DNA of 64,000 nt, from NCBI RefSeq assembly GCF_006228125.1, contig NZ_VDFY01000138.1:31093-95092 (forward strand), in the 5' to 3' direction. The translations under genes were made by a program, and so were the position numbers. Positions 50,871 to 60,724 of the stretch are shown piece after piece. A model generated the notes under the pieces. That model ran no database searches. It had not been told where the DNA came from and saw only the letters and a list, made by a program, of their open reading frames with translations. Origin of the DNA: Micromonospora orduensis. GTDB lineage: Bacteria; Actinomycetota; Actinomycetes; Mycobacteriales; Micromonosporaceae. Each line of letters opens with the position of its first letter. The stretch's first letter is position 1.

Positions 50871-51207
50871 GCAGGTCGCCACCCCGGTCGGCATCGACTT
50901 CCCGGCCACCGAGTGGGAGAGGTGGGACAGGCCGGGAGCCGAGGGGCGCGTCAAGATGACGTACGTCGGGGGGCAGCGACTGCGCCTGCTGGAGCTGCCG
51001 CCCGGGTTCGACGAGCACCACTGGTGCCTGCGCGGGCACACCGGTTACGTCCTGCAGGGCGAGTTCACCATCCACTTCCGGGACCGTTCGGTGCCGTGCC
51101 GTCCTGGGATGGGCTTCGTCATTCCCGACGACGAGGAGCACCGGTCGCAGGGCAGCGACGCCGAACCCACAGTCGTCTTCGTGGTCGACCAGGTTCCCCA
51201 GCCGTGA
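50860..51207 (+). CDS. Small cupin protein (BacB-like role possible)
   Basis: A 115-residue single-domain cupin. The metal-site motif reads PPGFDEHHWCLRGHTGYVLQGEF (His53, His54, His60 and the Glu of QGEF) with the second motif RPGMGFVIPDDEEHRS near residue 81. In bacilysin synthesis the cupin BacB isomerises the product of BacA; the presence of both types in one operon suggests an analogous step. BacB is a double cupin, this one is single, so the match is of fold and context only. AGAGGAG lies ten bases upstream of ATG. Confidence 0.8.
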   Translation: MSTEQVATPVGIDFPATEWERWDRPGAEGRVKMTYVGGQRLRLLELPPGFDEHHWCLRGHTGYVLQGEFTIHFRDRSVPCRPGMGFVIPDDEEHRSQGSDAEPTVVFVVDQVPQP

Positions 51208-51569
51208 GCGACAAGCACCGGATCGTGGCGCCGGCCGGCTCGCCGCCGGTCAGCGCCGCCGGCCCGGCCCGGATCGGCGAGCTGCGGGCCGCCATCGACG
51301 GGCTCGACGAGCGGATCATCGCCCTGCTGGCAGAGCGCACCCGGGTGGTGCGGGAGCTGACCGCGTACAAGACGGACGAGGCGACCGTCCGGTCACCGGA
51401 CCGGGTGCGGCAGGTGCTCGACCGGGTGTCCGGACTGGCCGAGCGCAACGGCATGCCGCCCGAGGTGGCGGTCGGCACCTACCGCGCGCTCATCGACGAG
51501 CTGACCCGGATGCAGCTCGACATGTTGGCGGCCCGCCGTGCCGCCGCCTCGCTGGCGGACGAGCGATGA
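51204..51569 (+). CDS. AroQ-type chorismate mutase
   Basis: A 121-residue helical protein with the AroQ pattern: IGELRAAIDGLDERIIALLAERTRVVRELTAYKTD, then VRSPDRVRQVLDRVSGLAERNGMPPEVAVGTYRALIDELTRMQLD. It rearranges chorismate to prephenate. Isochorismate-pyruvate lyases share this fold, but the BacA-like gene in the operon favours prephenate supply. GTG start overlaps the cupin stop and its stop overlaps the UbiD start (ATGA). Confidence 0.86.
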   Translation: MSDKHRIVAPAGSPPVSAAGPARIGELRAAIDGLDERIIALLAERTRVVRELTAYKTDEATVRSPDRVRQVLDRVSGLAERNGMPPEVAVGTYRALIDELTRMQLDMLAARRAAASLADER

Positions 51570-53023
51570 GCCGGCCGCCCGTGGACCTGCGGCACGCCCT
51601 TGCCACCCTCGACCCGCTCCCCGGCGAGCTGGTCCGGGTCGCCACCGAGCTGCCCGCCCGGTACGGCGTCTCCGCCCACTACGCCCGCTGGGCCGGCGCG
51701 CCCGCCGCGCCACCCACCGGCGCCGGCCCGGCGGTGCTCTTCGACCGGGTACGCCCCGAGCACGGCCCGACCCGGGCGGTGCTGATGGGGCTCTACGGCA
51801 CCCGTCGGCGCGCCGCCGGTCTGGTTGGTTGCACGCCGGCCGAGTTGCCGCACCGGCTGCTCGCCGCGGTGGCCGCGCCCCGCCCACCGGTACCCGCCCC
51901 CGATCCGTCCCGCTGGCCCCGCGAGACGCTGCCGCTGGATCTGACCGCGCTGCCGGTGCCGGTCCTCACCGACGAGGACGCCGGCCCGTACCTGACGCTC
52001 GGCGCGGTGCTCGCCACCGACCCGGACACCGGGGTCCGCAACCTGTCCGTGCACCGGATGTGCGTGCAGGGTCCGGACACGTTGACCATCTGGATGGTGC
52101 CCGGCCGGGACCTGGAGCTCGCATACCAGGCCGCCCTGCGTCGGGGACGTCCGCTGCCGGTGGCGATCCACCTCGGCCTGAGCCCGGCGGTGCTGCTCTC
52201 CTCCTGCTGCCCGACCTCGCTGGTGCCGTCCGACCTCGACGAGCTCGCCGTGGCCGGTGGGCTCGCCGGTCAGCCGGTGGAGCTGCTGCCCTGCGGCACG
52301 GTGGACGCCGAGTTCATCGCGCACGCCGAGTACGTCATCGAGGGTGAGGTGCTGCCCGACCGGGCGCCGGAGAGCCGGCACGGCACGGTGGCCACGCCGG
52401 AGTTCCTCGGCTACCAGGGCCGCGCGCACCCGTCGTTGCCGCTGGTCCGGGTCACCGCGATCACCGCCCGGGAGAGCCCGATCCTGCAGGCGGTGTCCGG
52501 TCCCGGCCACGAGCAGTCGGTGCTGCTCGGCTTCGGGATGGAGGCCGCGGTGCTGGACCTGCTGCGCCGCCGGGGCACGCCGGCCCTGGCCGCGCACTGC
52601 CACACCGCGGGCGGCGGTCAGCTCATGGTGGTGCTCCAGTGGCCGGCCAAGCGCGGCCCGGAGGACGACCTCGCGGTACGCGCCGCGGCCGAGGCGGTGC
52701 TGGAGCACTTCCGGATGGCCAAGCTGGTGCTGTGCGTGTGCGAGGACGTGGACATCGAGTCCGATCAGGACCTGTGGTGGGCGATGGTCACCCGCTTCCA
52801 GGCCGACCAGGACCTGCGGGTGCTGCCGGACCGGGAGGGCTTTCCGCTCGACCCGAGCCAGCACACCGGCTACTCCCCGTCGCTGTCGGCCGACGGGCGC
52901 ACGGCGAAGGCGGTCTTCGACTGCACCGTCCCGTACGCCCAGCGTGCCCGGTTCGCCCGGCCCCGCTTCACCGAGCCGTCACTTCCCGCACCGCGGCGGC
53001 CAGCAGCGCCACTCCCTCGGTGA
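51566..53023 (+). CDS. UbiD-family prenylated-FMN decarboxylase
   Basis: A 485-residue UbiD-family protein. Arg164 in NLSVHRMCV corresponds to the conserved flavin-site arginine, AEYVIEGEVLPDR near 254 matches the family AExVLEG block, and HCHTAGGGQLMVVLQ plus ILVLCVCEDVDIESDQDLWWAM-like sequence near 390-410 completes the fold. The canonical EGPFxE motif reads TVATPE at 274-279, so one catalytic glutamate seems replaced. UbiD enzymes decarboxylate or carboxylate unsaturated acids and need prenyl-FMN from UbiX, which is not encoded in the window. The last 56 bases overlap the convergent MocR gene. Confidence 0.82.
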   Translation: MSRPPVDLRHALATLDPLPGELVRVATELPARYGVSAHYARWAGAPAAPPTGAGPAVLFDRVRPEHGPTRAVLMGLYGTRRRAAGLVGCTPAELPHRLLAAVAAPRPPVPAPDPSRWPRETLPLDLTALPVPVLTDEDAGPYLTLGAVLATDPDTGVRNLSVHRMCVQGPDTLTIWMVPGRDLELAYQAALRRGRPLPVAIHLGLSPAVLLSSCCPTSLVPSDLDELAVAGGLAGQPVELLPCGTVDAEFIAHAEYVIEGEVLPDRAPESRHGTVATPEFLGYQGRAHPSLPLVRVTAITARESPILQAVSGPGHEQSVLLGFGMEAAVLDLLRRRGTPALAAHCHTAGGGQLMVVLQWPAKRGPEDDLAVRAAAEAVLEHFRMAKLVLCVCEDVDIESDQDLWWAMVTRFQADQDLRVLPDREGFPLDPSQHTGYSPSLSADGRTAKAVFDCTVPYAQRARFARPRFTEPSLPAPRRPAAPLPR

Positions 53024-54479
53024 TCCGGGCGGTGGGCAGCGCCGCGTACCCGATCAGGTAGGTCGGTTCGGTCGGCGGCCGGGCGACGTAGTAGCCCGAG
53101 GCCGGGTAGACGCGGACGTCGCGTGCCGCGGCGGCGCGCACGATCTCCGCTTCGTCGGCGTCGGGCGCGCCGCCCAGGGTCACCAGCACGTGCAGCCCGG
53201 CCGCCGTGCCGGAGATGCGCACCCCCGCGCCGAAGTGTTCGTAGAGCGACTCCAGCAGCCGGGCGCGCCGCTGCCGGTAGAGGCGGTCCATCCGGCCGAT
53301 GTGCCGGGCGTACGCGCCGGAGGAGATGAACTCGGCAAGCGCCTCCTGGGTCAACGTCGGCGTCAACCGATCGGTGATCCACTTGACGCCGAGGAACGGC
53401 CGGACGAGGTGCGGCGGCAGCACCGCGTACCCGATGCGCAGCGACGGGAAGAGGGTCTTGCTGAAGCTGCCGACGTAGACGACGTCCGCGCCCTGCGGGT
53501 CGGCGGCCAGCGACGGGAGCCGCTCCTCGGCGAAGGTGAACTCGTTGTGGTAGTCGTCCTCCAGCACCGTGGCCGCGTGTTCGCGGGCCCAGCGCAGCAG
53601 TGCCCGGCGCCGCCGGTCGGACATGATGAACCCGGTCGGGAACTGGTGCGACGGGGTGACGTAGACCAGGCGCACCCGGGCGGGGTCGAGGCCGTGCGCG
53701 CGGACCCGGCACTCGATCTCGTCGACCCGCAGGCCCTCCTCGTCGACGGGAACCGGCACCACCGCGGCACGCGAGTAGCCGAAGATCTGCCGCAGCACGG
53801 TGTGACTCGGGTCCTCGATGACCACCACGTCGTCGGGGTCGACGAGCAGCCGGACCAGGATGTCCATGGCCTGGGTGGCGCCGCTGGTCACCACCGTGTT
53901 CTCGCGGGTGGCGTCGAGTGCCCGGCTGCGCCGCAGCAGGGCGGTGATCTGGGTACGCAGCGACGGGGAGCCCTCGGCCGGGCCGTAGCCCAGCGCCACG
54001 GCGTCGGCCCTGCTCACCGCCTCGGCGAGCGACTGCCGCCACCGGGTCACCGGGAAGCTGGCCAGCGCCGGGGTGCCGTGCCGGAAGTCGTACGTGCCGT
54101 CCGACCGGTGCATCGGCGGCGGCTCCCAGGGCTTCCACAGCGGACTGCCGGCGTCGGTGGGCAGCGGCGGCTCGGGCCGCAGGTGCGCGCGGGTGGCGCG
54201 TCGCCCGGGCGGCGGCGCCTCGGTCAGGGCGCCGCTGACCCGGGTACCCGATCCCCGACGGGAGGTGAGCACCCCGTTGGCCCGCAGCAGCTCGTACGCC
54301 CGGGTCACCACCGTCCGGGAGACCCGGAGCTGGTGCGCCAGCTCACGGCTCGGTGGCACCGGGTCGCCGGGGCGCAGCCGGCCGGTCCGCACGGATCCGC
54401 TGATCTGGTCGCAGAGCTGCTGCTGCAACGGGACCGGGCTGTCGCGGTCCAGCGTCACGAGAAGCTGGGACGAACTCAC
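52968..54479 (-). CDS. Second MocR/PdxR-type GntR regulator
   Basis: A 503-residue GntR-aminotransferase chimera. The winged helix is LCDQISGSVRTGRLRPGDPVPPSRELAHQLRVSRTVVTRAYELL; the aminotransferase domain has the PLP lysine in YVGSFSKTLFPSLRIGY. The GTG start has GGGGGAG nine bases upstream. It closes the cluster on the right, convergent with and overlapping UbiD. Together with the MocR gene at 36297 it may sense the PLP-bound or amino-acid product. Its promoter lies in 54480-54669, where I see no gene. Confidence 0.86.
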   Translation of the reverse strand: MSSSQLLVTLDRDSPVPLQQQLCDQISGSVRTGRLRPGDPVPPSRELAHQLRVSRTVVTRAYELLRANGVLTSRRGSGTRVSGALTEAPPPGRRATRAHLRPEPPLPTDAGSPLWKPWEPPPMHRSDGTYDFRHGTPALASFPVTRWRQSLAEAVSRADAVALGYGPAEGSPSLRTQITALLRRSRALDATRENTVVTSGATQAMDILVRLLVDPDDVVVIEDPSHTVLRQIFGYSRAAVVPVPVDEEGLRVDEIECRVRAHGLDPARVRLVYVTPSHQFPTGFIMSDRRRRALLRWAREHAATVLEDDYHNEFTFAEERLPSLAADPQGADVVYVGSFSKTLFPSLRIGYAVLPPHLVRPFLGVKWITDRLTPTLTQEALAEFISSGAYARHIGRMDRLYRQRRARLLESLYEHFGAGVRISGTAAGLHVLVTLGGAPDADEAEIVRAAAARDVRVYPASGYYVARPPTEPTYLIGYAALPTARITEGVALLAAAVREVTAR

Positions 54480-54669
54480 CTGCGCACGCTCCCCCGATCG
54501 ACGCCGGTGTCGAGTCTAGTCGCGCCGCCGCCCGGGCGGCCCGTGCACGACGGACCGGCCCGGTCACGTGCCGGCCGCCTCTGCGCTGGTGGCCGGCGTT
54601 CAGCTCACCGTCCGGCCCGCTCCGGCGCGGTCTGTCCGGGGCGACGCGAGCGCGCCGTGACGTGACCCG

Positions 54670-55821
54670 TCAGCGGCGGGCGTTGAGTCGGGCGGCCTGC
54701 CGGGTCAGGTGGTCGCGCTCGGCGAGGTTGGACGCCCGACGGGCCGCCTCGACGTACAACCGTGCCGCCGTCGCCAGGTCGCCGTCGCGCTCGTGCAGGT
54801 ACGCGGCGACCGCCGTGTGGCGGGGCAGCGAGTCGTCCAGCGCGGCGAGCGCCGCCAGACCGGCGCGCGGCCCGTCGGCCTCGCCGACCGCCACCGCGCG
54901 GTTGAGCCGGACGACCGGGCTGTCGGTCAGGCGCGTGAGTTCGTCGTACCACTCGACGATCTGGACCCAGTCGGTCTCTCCGGCGGTGGGCGCGTCGGCG
55001 TGCAGCGCCGCGATGGCGGCCTGGGCCTGGAACTCGCCCAGCCGGTCGCGGGCGAGGGCCGCCTGGAGGATCCGGACGCCCTCGGCGATCGAGGTGGTGT
55101 CCCACCGGCCGCGGTCCTGGTGGGCGAGCGGCACGAGGCTGCCGTCGGGCGCGGTGCGGCTGGCACGCCGGGCGTGGTGCAGCAGCATGAGGGCGAGCAG
55201 CCCCGCCACCTCCGGGTGGTCGATCACGGCCGCGAGCTGCCGGGTGAGCCGGATGGCCTCGGCGGCGAGGTCGACGTCCCCGGAGTAGCCCTCGTTGAAG
55301 ACCAGGTACAGCACGCGCAGCACGGTGGCGACGTCGCCCGGCTTGTCGAACCGCACGCCGGAGACGGTGCGCTTGGCCCGGCTGATGCGCTGCGCCATCG
55401 TCGCCTCGGGCACCAGGTAGGCGTGCGCGATCTGGCGGGTGGTGAGCCCGCCGACGGCACGCAGGGTGAGCGCGACCGCGGACGACGGCGTCAGCGACGG
55501 GTGGGCGCACAGGAAGTAGAGCTGGAGCGTGTCGTCCACCGAGGGCGTGGGCCCGGAAGGCGGTTCCTCGTCGACGAGGTCCTCGCGTCGTCGGCGGGCG
55601 ACGTCCGCGCGGGTCGTGTCGAGGAACCGCCGCCACGCCACGGTGACCAGCCAGCCCTTCGGATCCCGTGGCGGGTCGGCCGGCCAGACGCGTACCGCCT
55701 CGACCAGCGCGTCCTGCACGGCGTCCTCGGCCGCCGCGAAGGTCACTCCGCGGCGGACGAGGATCCCGAGGACGCTCGGCGTGAGGCTCCGCAGCAGAGT
55801 CTCGTCCAGCTGAGCGGTCAT
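54670..55821 (-). CDS. ECF42-type RNA polymerase sigma factor with TPR-like extension
   Basis: A 383-residue ECF sigma factor. Region 2 is seen as FAAAEDAVQDALVEAVRVWPADPPRDPKGWLVTVAWRRFLD and region 4 as LTLRAVGGLTTRQIAHAYLVPEATMAQRISRAKRTV. A 200-residue helical C-terminal extension follows (VLYLVFNEGYSGDVDLAAEAIRLTR, LNRAVAVGEADGPRAGLAAL), characteristic of the ECF42 group. The adjacent DGPF-family gene is the known ECF42 partner. I use the ATG at 55821, which overlaps the upstream stop (ATGA); the open frame begins further up inside the neighbour. No anti-sigma gene is present, as usual for this group. Confidence 0.88.
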   Translation of the reverse strand: MTAQLDETLLRSLTPSVLGILVRRGVTFAAAEDAVQDALVEAVRVWPADPPRDPKGWLVTVAWRRFLDTTRADVARRRREDLVDEEPPSGPTPSVDDTLQLYFLCAHPSLTPSSAVALTLRAVGGLTTRQIAHAYLVPEATMAQRISRAKRTVSGVRFDKPGDVATVLRVLYLVFNEGYSGDVDLAAEAIRLTRQLAAVIDHPEVAGLLALMLLHHARRASRTAPDGSLVPLAHQDRGRWDTTSIAEGVRILQAALARDRLGEFQAQAAIAALHADAPTAGETDWVQIVEWYDELTRLTDSPVVRLNRAVAVGEADGPRAGLAALAALDDSLPRHTAVAAYLHERDGDLATAARLYVEAARRASNLAERDHLTRQAARLNARR

Positions 55822-56225
55822 TCCGTGATGGTGGGCGGCTCGGTGAGGAAGGGCCGCAGCTCGAGCCACTCGTGGATCGGCTTGCCGCCCGCCCCGGGGG
55901 CGGCGGACAGCTCCCCGGCCAGCTCGACGGCCCGCTCGTAGCTGTCGACGTCGATCACCATCCAGCCGGCGATGAGGTCCTTGGTCTCGGCGAACGGCCC
56001 GTCGGTGACCGGTGGGTTGCCCTCGCCGTCGTACCGGACGAACGTCCCCTCGGGCGCGAGTGCCTGGCCGTCGACGAACTCACCGGTCTGCTCCAGCCGG
56101 GCCGCGAAGTCGTGCATGTACTGGATGTGGGCCGAGATCTCCTCGGGCGTCCACTGGTCCATCGGTACGTCGTTGACCGCGCTCGGGGCGCCACGGTAGT
56201 GCTTGAGCAGCAGGTACTTGGCCAT
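55818..56225 (-). CDS. DGPF/YCII-family protein linked to ECF42
   Basis: A 135-residue YCII-fold protein with the DGPF motif (VTDGPFAETKDLIAGWMVIDVDSYERAVELA) that names the group commonly encoded beside ECF42 sigma factors. The biochemical role is not established. ATG 56225 has GAGGAG eight bases upstream, which favours it over an in-frame start 16 codons earlier. The two genes form a coupled pair (ATGA) read leftward from a promoter between 56226 and the hairpin at 56389. Confidence 0.86.
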   Translation of the reverse strand: MAKYLLLKHYRGAPSAVNDVPMDQWTPEEISAHIQYMHDFAARLEQTGEFVDGQALAPEGTFVRYDGEGNPPVTDGPFAETKDLIAGWMVIDVDSYERAVELAGELSAAPGAGGKPIHEWLELRPFLTEPPTITE

Positions 56226-56388
56226 CGTGTGTTTCTCCTCGGTGCGGGTGTGACCCTTCGTGGTCGCGTTCACCTCGGGGACGGAGCCGGGGACGCGTTC
56301 TCGACATGGCCGTCTGAAGTTTCGCCGATTTTCCGCACGCGCAGGTGTGCCGCGCCGCTCAAGGCTGATGTTGCGGGGGCAACGACAG

Positions 56389-56422
56389 CTCTGGCGTGGC
56401 GGCCGGTGCCGCCACGCCAGAG
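56389..56422 (-). terminator. Strong terminator hairpin after the xylanase gene
   Basis: Fifteen-base perfect arms (CTCTGGCGTGGCGGC and its complement) close a four-base loop, 24 bases beyond the stop of the leftward xylanase gene. No U-run follows, as is common in this GC range. Confidence 0.75.
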
Positions 56423-56446
56423 GGTGGTGTCAGGAGTTGGTGCAGG

Positions 56447-57990
<1,544 letters not shown>

Positions 57991-59205
57991 ATGACGTACG
58001 TGTGGGGGCGGGTCAGCGCCGTGCGGCACCTCGTCGGCGGCCTGGGCACCGCCGCGCTGGCGCTGGGCGCGCTGCTCTGGACGCTGGCCGTCGGGGTGGC
58101 CTGCCTGGTCGGGGTGGGGCTGTGGGCGGCGCCCGGCGCGCTGCGGGCGGTGCGTGCGGTGGCCGACCGCGAGCGTGCCCGACTGTCCCGCCGGGGTGCG
58201 CCGATCCCCCCGCCCGGGCCGGTGCCGACGGGACTGCGGGCGGCGGTACGCGACCCGTTCGTCCGCCGGGAGGTCGGCTGGGTGACGCTCCACTCGGTCA
58301 CCGGCCTGGCATCCGGGCTGGTCGGCGTCGCGCTCCCGCTCTACGCCGTACAGGACATCACGTTCCCGCTGTGGTACCGGCTGCTCTCACCCGAGGACGG
58401 CGCGCCGGGCATCTTCTGGTGGCGCATCGACGGGCTGTCCGACGCGCTCCTGGTCGCTGTGGTCGGGGTGGGCTGGCTCGCCGCCACGGTCGGGTTCACT
58501 CCGGCCCTGGCCCGCTTCCAGGCGTGGCCGGGCCGGTGGCTGCTGCCCCCGCCGCCCGGGGTCGACCTGTCGCTGCGGGTCGCCGCGCTGACCGCCACCC
58601 GGGCCGCGGCGCTTGACGCGCACGCGGTGGAGTTGCGCCGGATCGAGCGGTCGCTGCACGACGGCACCCAGAACCGGCTGGTCGCGGTCAACGTGCTGCT
58701 GGGCGCCGCGCGGCGGGCCGTGCGGCGCGACCCGGACCGGGCCGACGAGATCCTCGGGCAGGCGCAGGACGCCGCCGAACAGGCGCTCGGCGAGCTGCGT
58801 ACGGTGGTGCGCGGGATCCTGCCGCCCGTACTGGACGACCGGGGCCTCGCCGGGGCGCTGGCGGGCCTGGCCGGCAGTTGCGCGGTGCCGTGCCGGCTGG
58901 AGGTGGACGTGGCGGTGCGCTGCGCGGCCTCGGTCGAGGCCACCGCGTACTTCGTGGTGGCCGAGGCGCTGACCAACGCGGTCCGGCACAGCGGGGCGAG
59001 CCAGGTGGACGTCGCCGTGCGCCGCGAGCGGGGCCGGCTGCTGGTGACCGTCGAGGACGACGGGCGCGGCGACGCCGACGAGGCACGCGGCTCCGGGATC
59101 ACCGGCATCCGCCGGCGGGTCGAGGCGTACGACGGCCGGATGACACTGACCAGCCCACCCGGTGGGCCGACGAGGATGCACGTGGAGCTGCCATGCGGAT
59201 CGTGA
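57991..59205 (+). CDS. Sensor histidine kinase (NarL-type system)
   Basis: A 404-residue membrane kinase. Hydrophobic segments lie at about 15-50, 95-125 and 150-172, then the HisKA_3 dimerisation helix with His223 in ERSLHDGTQNRLVAVNVLLGAARRAVR. The ATPase part has VVAEALTNAVRHSGAS (N box), VEDDGRG and GSGITGIRRRVEAYDG. The sensing part is mostly membrane-embedded, as in kinases that detect envelope stress through a partner transporter. ATG 57991 has GGGAGGTGG upstream. It overlaps the response regulator by 13 bases. Confidence 0.87.
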   Translation: MTYVWGRVSAVRHLVGGLGTAALALGALLWTLAVGVACLVGVGLWAAPGALRAVRAVADRERARLSRRGAPIPPPGPVPTGLRAAVRDPFVRREVGWVTLHSVTGLASGLVGVALPLYAVQDITFPLWYRLLSPEDGAPGIFWWRIDGLSDALLVAVVGVGWLAATVGFTPALARFQAWPGRWLLPPPPGVDLSLRVAALTATRAAALDAHAVELRRIERSLHDGTQNRLVAVNVLLGAARRAVRRDPDRADEILGQAQDAAEQALGELRTVVRGILPPVLDDRGLAGALAGLAGSCAVPCRLEVDVAVRCAASVEATAYFVVAEALTNAVRHSGASQVDVAVRRERGRLLVTVEDDGRGDADEARGSGITGIRRRVEAYDGRMTLTSPPGGPTRMHVELPCGS

Positions 59206-59849
59206 TCGCCGAGGACGACCCGCTGCTGCGCGAGGGCCTGGCGCTGCTGCTGCGGGCGGAGGAGCTGGACGTGGTCGCCACGGCGGGCACCCCGGGGGAG
59301 TTCCTGGTCGCGGTCGACGAGCATGCGCCGGACGTGGCGATCGTGGACGTGCGGATGCCACCGACCCACACCGACGAGGGCATCGTGGCCGCCGTGGAGG
59401 CCCGGCGGCGCCAGCCCGGCCTCGCGGTGCTGGTCCTGTCGGCGTACGTGGAGCAGGCGTTCGCCACCGAACTGTTCGCGGTCGGCGCCGCCGGGCTCGG
59501 GTACCTGCTGAAGGAACGGGTGGGCCGGGTCGAGGAGTTCCTCGCCGCGCTGCGCCGGGTGGCGGACGGCGGCAGCGTGATCGATCCGGAGGTGGTGGCG
59601 CAGCTGCTCGCCCGCAACCGCCGGCCGGACACGGCGCTGAGCGAGCTGTCGCCGCGCGAGCGCGAGGTGCTGGGGCTGATGGCCGAGGGGCTGGGCAACA
59701 CCGCCATCGCCGAGCGGCTGTTCGTCACCGACGGCGCGGTGCACAAGCACATCCGCAGCATCTTCGCGAAGCTGCAACTGCCGCCTGACGACCGCGCCGA
59801 CCGTCGGGTCACCGCGGTGCTGCGCTACCTCGACGGCGGCCAGCGGTAG
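59193..59849 (+). CDS. NarL/FixJ-type response regulator
   Basis: A 218-residue regulator. The receiver domain has Asp8/Asp9 and the phosphoacceptor Asp52 in IVDVRMPP, followed by LVLSAY and YLLKE. The C-terminal LuxR-type helix-turn-helix is LSPREREVLGLMAEGLGNTAIAERLFVTDGAVHKHIRSIFAKL. It is translated with the kinase (13-base overlap). Its likely targets are the repeats at 57813-57928 and the nested dyad at 59898-59947, in front of the ABC transporter genes. Confidence 0.89.
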   Translation: MRIVIAEDDPLLREGLALLLRAEELDVVATAGTPGEFLVAVDEHAPDVAIVDVRMPPTHTDEGIVAAVEARRRQPGLAVLVLSAYVEQAFATELFAVGAAGLGYLLKERVGRVEEFLAALRRVADGGSVIDPEVVAQLLARNRRPDTALSELSPREREVLGLMAEGLGNTAIAERLFVTDGAVHKHIRSIFAKLQLPPDDRADRRVTAVLRYLDGGQR

Positions 59850-59897
59850 CGCCTGCTGTACCCCGGCCCGGCAGCACGCGGGATGGTGACCGTCTCC

Positions 59898-59947
59898 GCA
59901 GGTCAATAGCGTTTGTGGTGCGCGCGCAGACCACAACGACGACCTGC
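59898..59947. promoter_or_regulatory. Nested inverted repeats before the ABC/FtsX operon
   Basis: Outer arms GCAGGTC (59898-59904) and GACCTGC (59941-59947) enclose inner arms TTGTGGT (59913-59919) and ACCACAA (59930-59936) with a 10-base GC-rich centre. All arms are perfect. It is a strong candidate for the response-regulator binding site, or a transcript hairpin. Confidence 0.5.
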
Positions 59948-59962
59948 AGAGAGGCCACCAGG

Positions 59963-60724
59963 ATGTCCACCTGTCCGGCACCTACCGTCGACGCCGCCGT
60001 ACGCGTCGAACACCTCACCCGGGTGTACGAGACCGGCCAGAACCGGGTGAACGCGCTGGCCGGGATCGACGCCGACTTCACCCGCGGCACCTTCACCGCG
60101 GTGATGGGGCCGTCCGGCTCGGGCAAGAGCACGCTGTTGCAGAACGCCGCGGGCCTCGACCGGCCCACCTCCGGCCGCGTGGTCGTCGGGGGCGTCGACC
60201 TGTCGCCGCTGTCCGAGACCCGCCTCACCGAGCTGCGGCGTACCCGGATCGGTTTCGTCTTCCAGGCGTTCAACCTGATCGGCGCGCTCACCGTCGAGGA
60301 GAACATCGTCCTGCCGTTGCGGTTGGCCGGCGTCCGTCCGGATCGCGCCTGGCTGAACCGGGTGATCGAGCGGGTCGGGCTCACCGACCGGTTGCGCCAC
60401 CGGCCGGCGGCCCTGTCCGGTGGCCAGCAGCAGCGGGTGGCGATCGCGCGGGCGTTGGCCACCCGCCCCGAGGTGATCTTCTGCGACGAGCCCACCGGCG
60501 CGCTCGACACGGGCACCGCGGCGGAGGTGCTGACGCTGCTGCGCGCGGTCGTCGACGAGCACGGGATGACAGTGGTGATGGTGACCCACGATCCGGTCGC
60601 CGCGTCGTACGCCGATCGGGTGCTCGTGCTGGCCGACGGCCGGATCGTCGCCGACCTGCCGCAGCTCGGGGCCGCCCGGATCGCCGAGCACCTGGCGTCG
60701 CTGGATCGGCGGGTCGCGCGATGA
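59963..60724 (+). CDS. ABC transporter ATP-binding protein (MacB/LolD-like)
   Basis: A 253-residue ATPase. Walker A is MGPSGSGKST, Q-loop FVFQAFNLIGALTVEENI, signature LSGGQQQRVAIARAL, Walker B VIFCDEPTGALD and H-loop VMVTHD. This form accompanies FtsX/MacB-type permeases that extrude peptides or antibiotics or remodel the envelope. ATG 59963 with AGAGAGG upstream is preferred over a start 16 codons earlier. It overlaps the permease gene by four bases and follows a two-component system, the usual layout of antimicrobial-peptide detoxification modules. Confidence 0.9.
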   Translation: MSTCPAPTVDAAVRVEHLTRVYETGQNRVNALAGIDADFTRGTFTAVMGPSGSGKSTLLQNAAGLDRPTSGRVVVGGVDLSPLSETRLTELRRTRIGFVFQAFNLIGALTVEENIVLPLRLAGVRPDRAWLNRVIERVGLTDRLRHRPAALSGGQQQRVAIARALATRPEVIFCDEPTGALDTGTAAEVLTLLRAVVDEHGMTVVMVTHDPVAASYADRVLVLADGRIVADLPQLGAARIAEHLASLDRRVAR

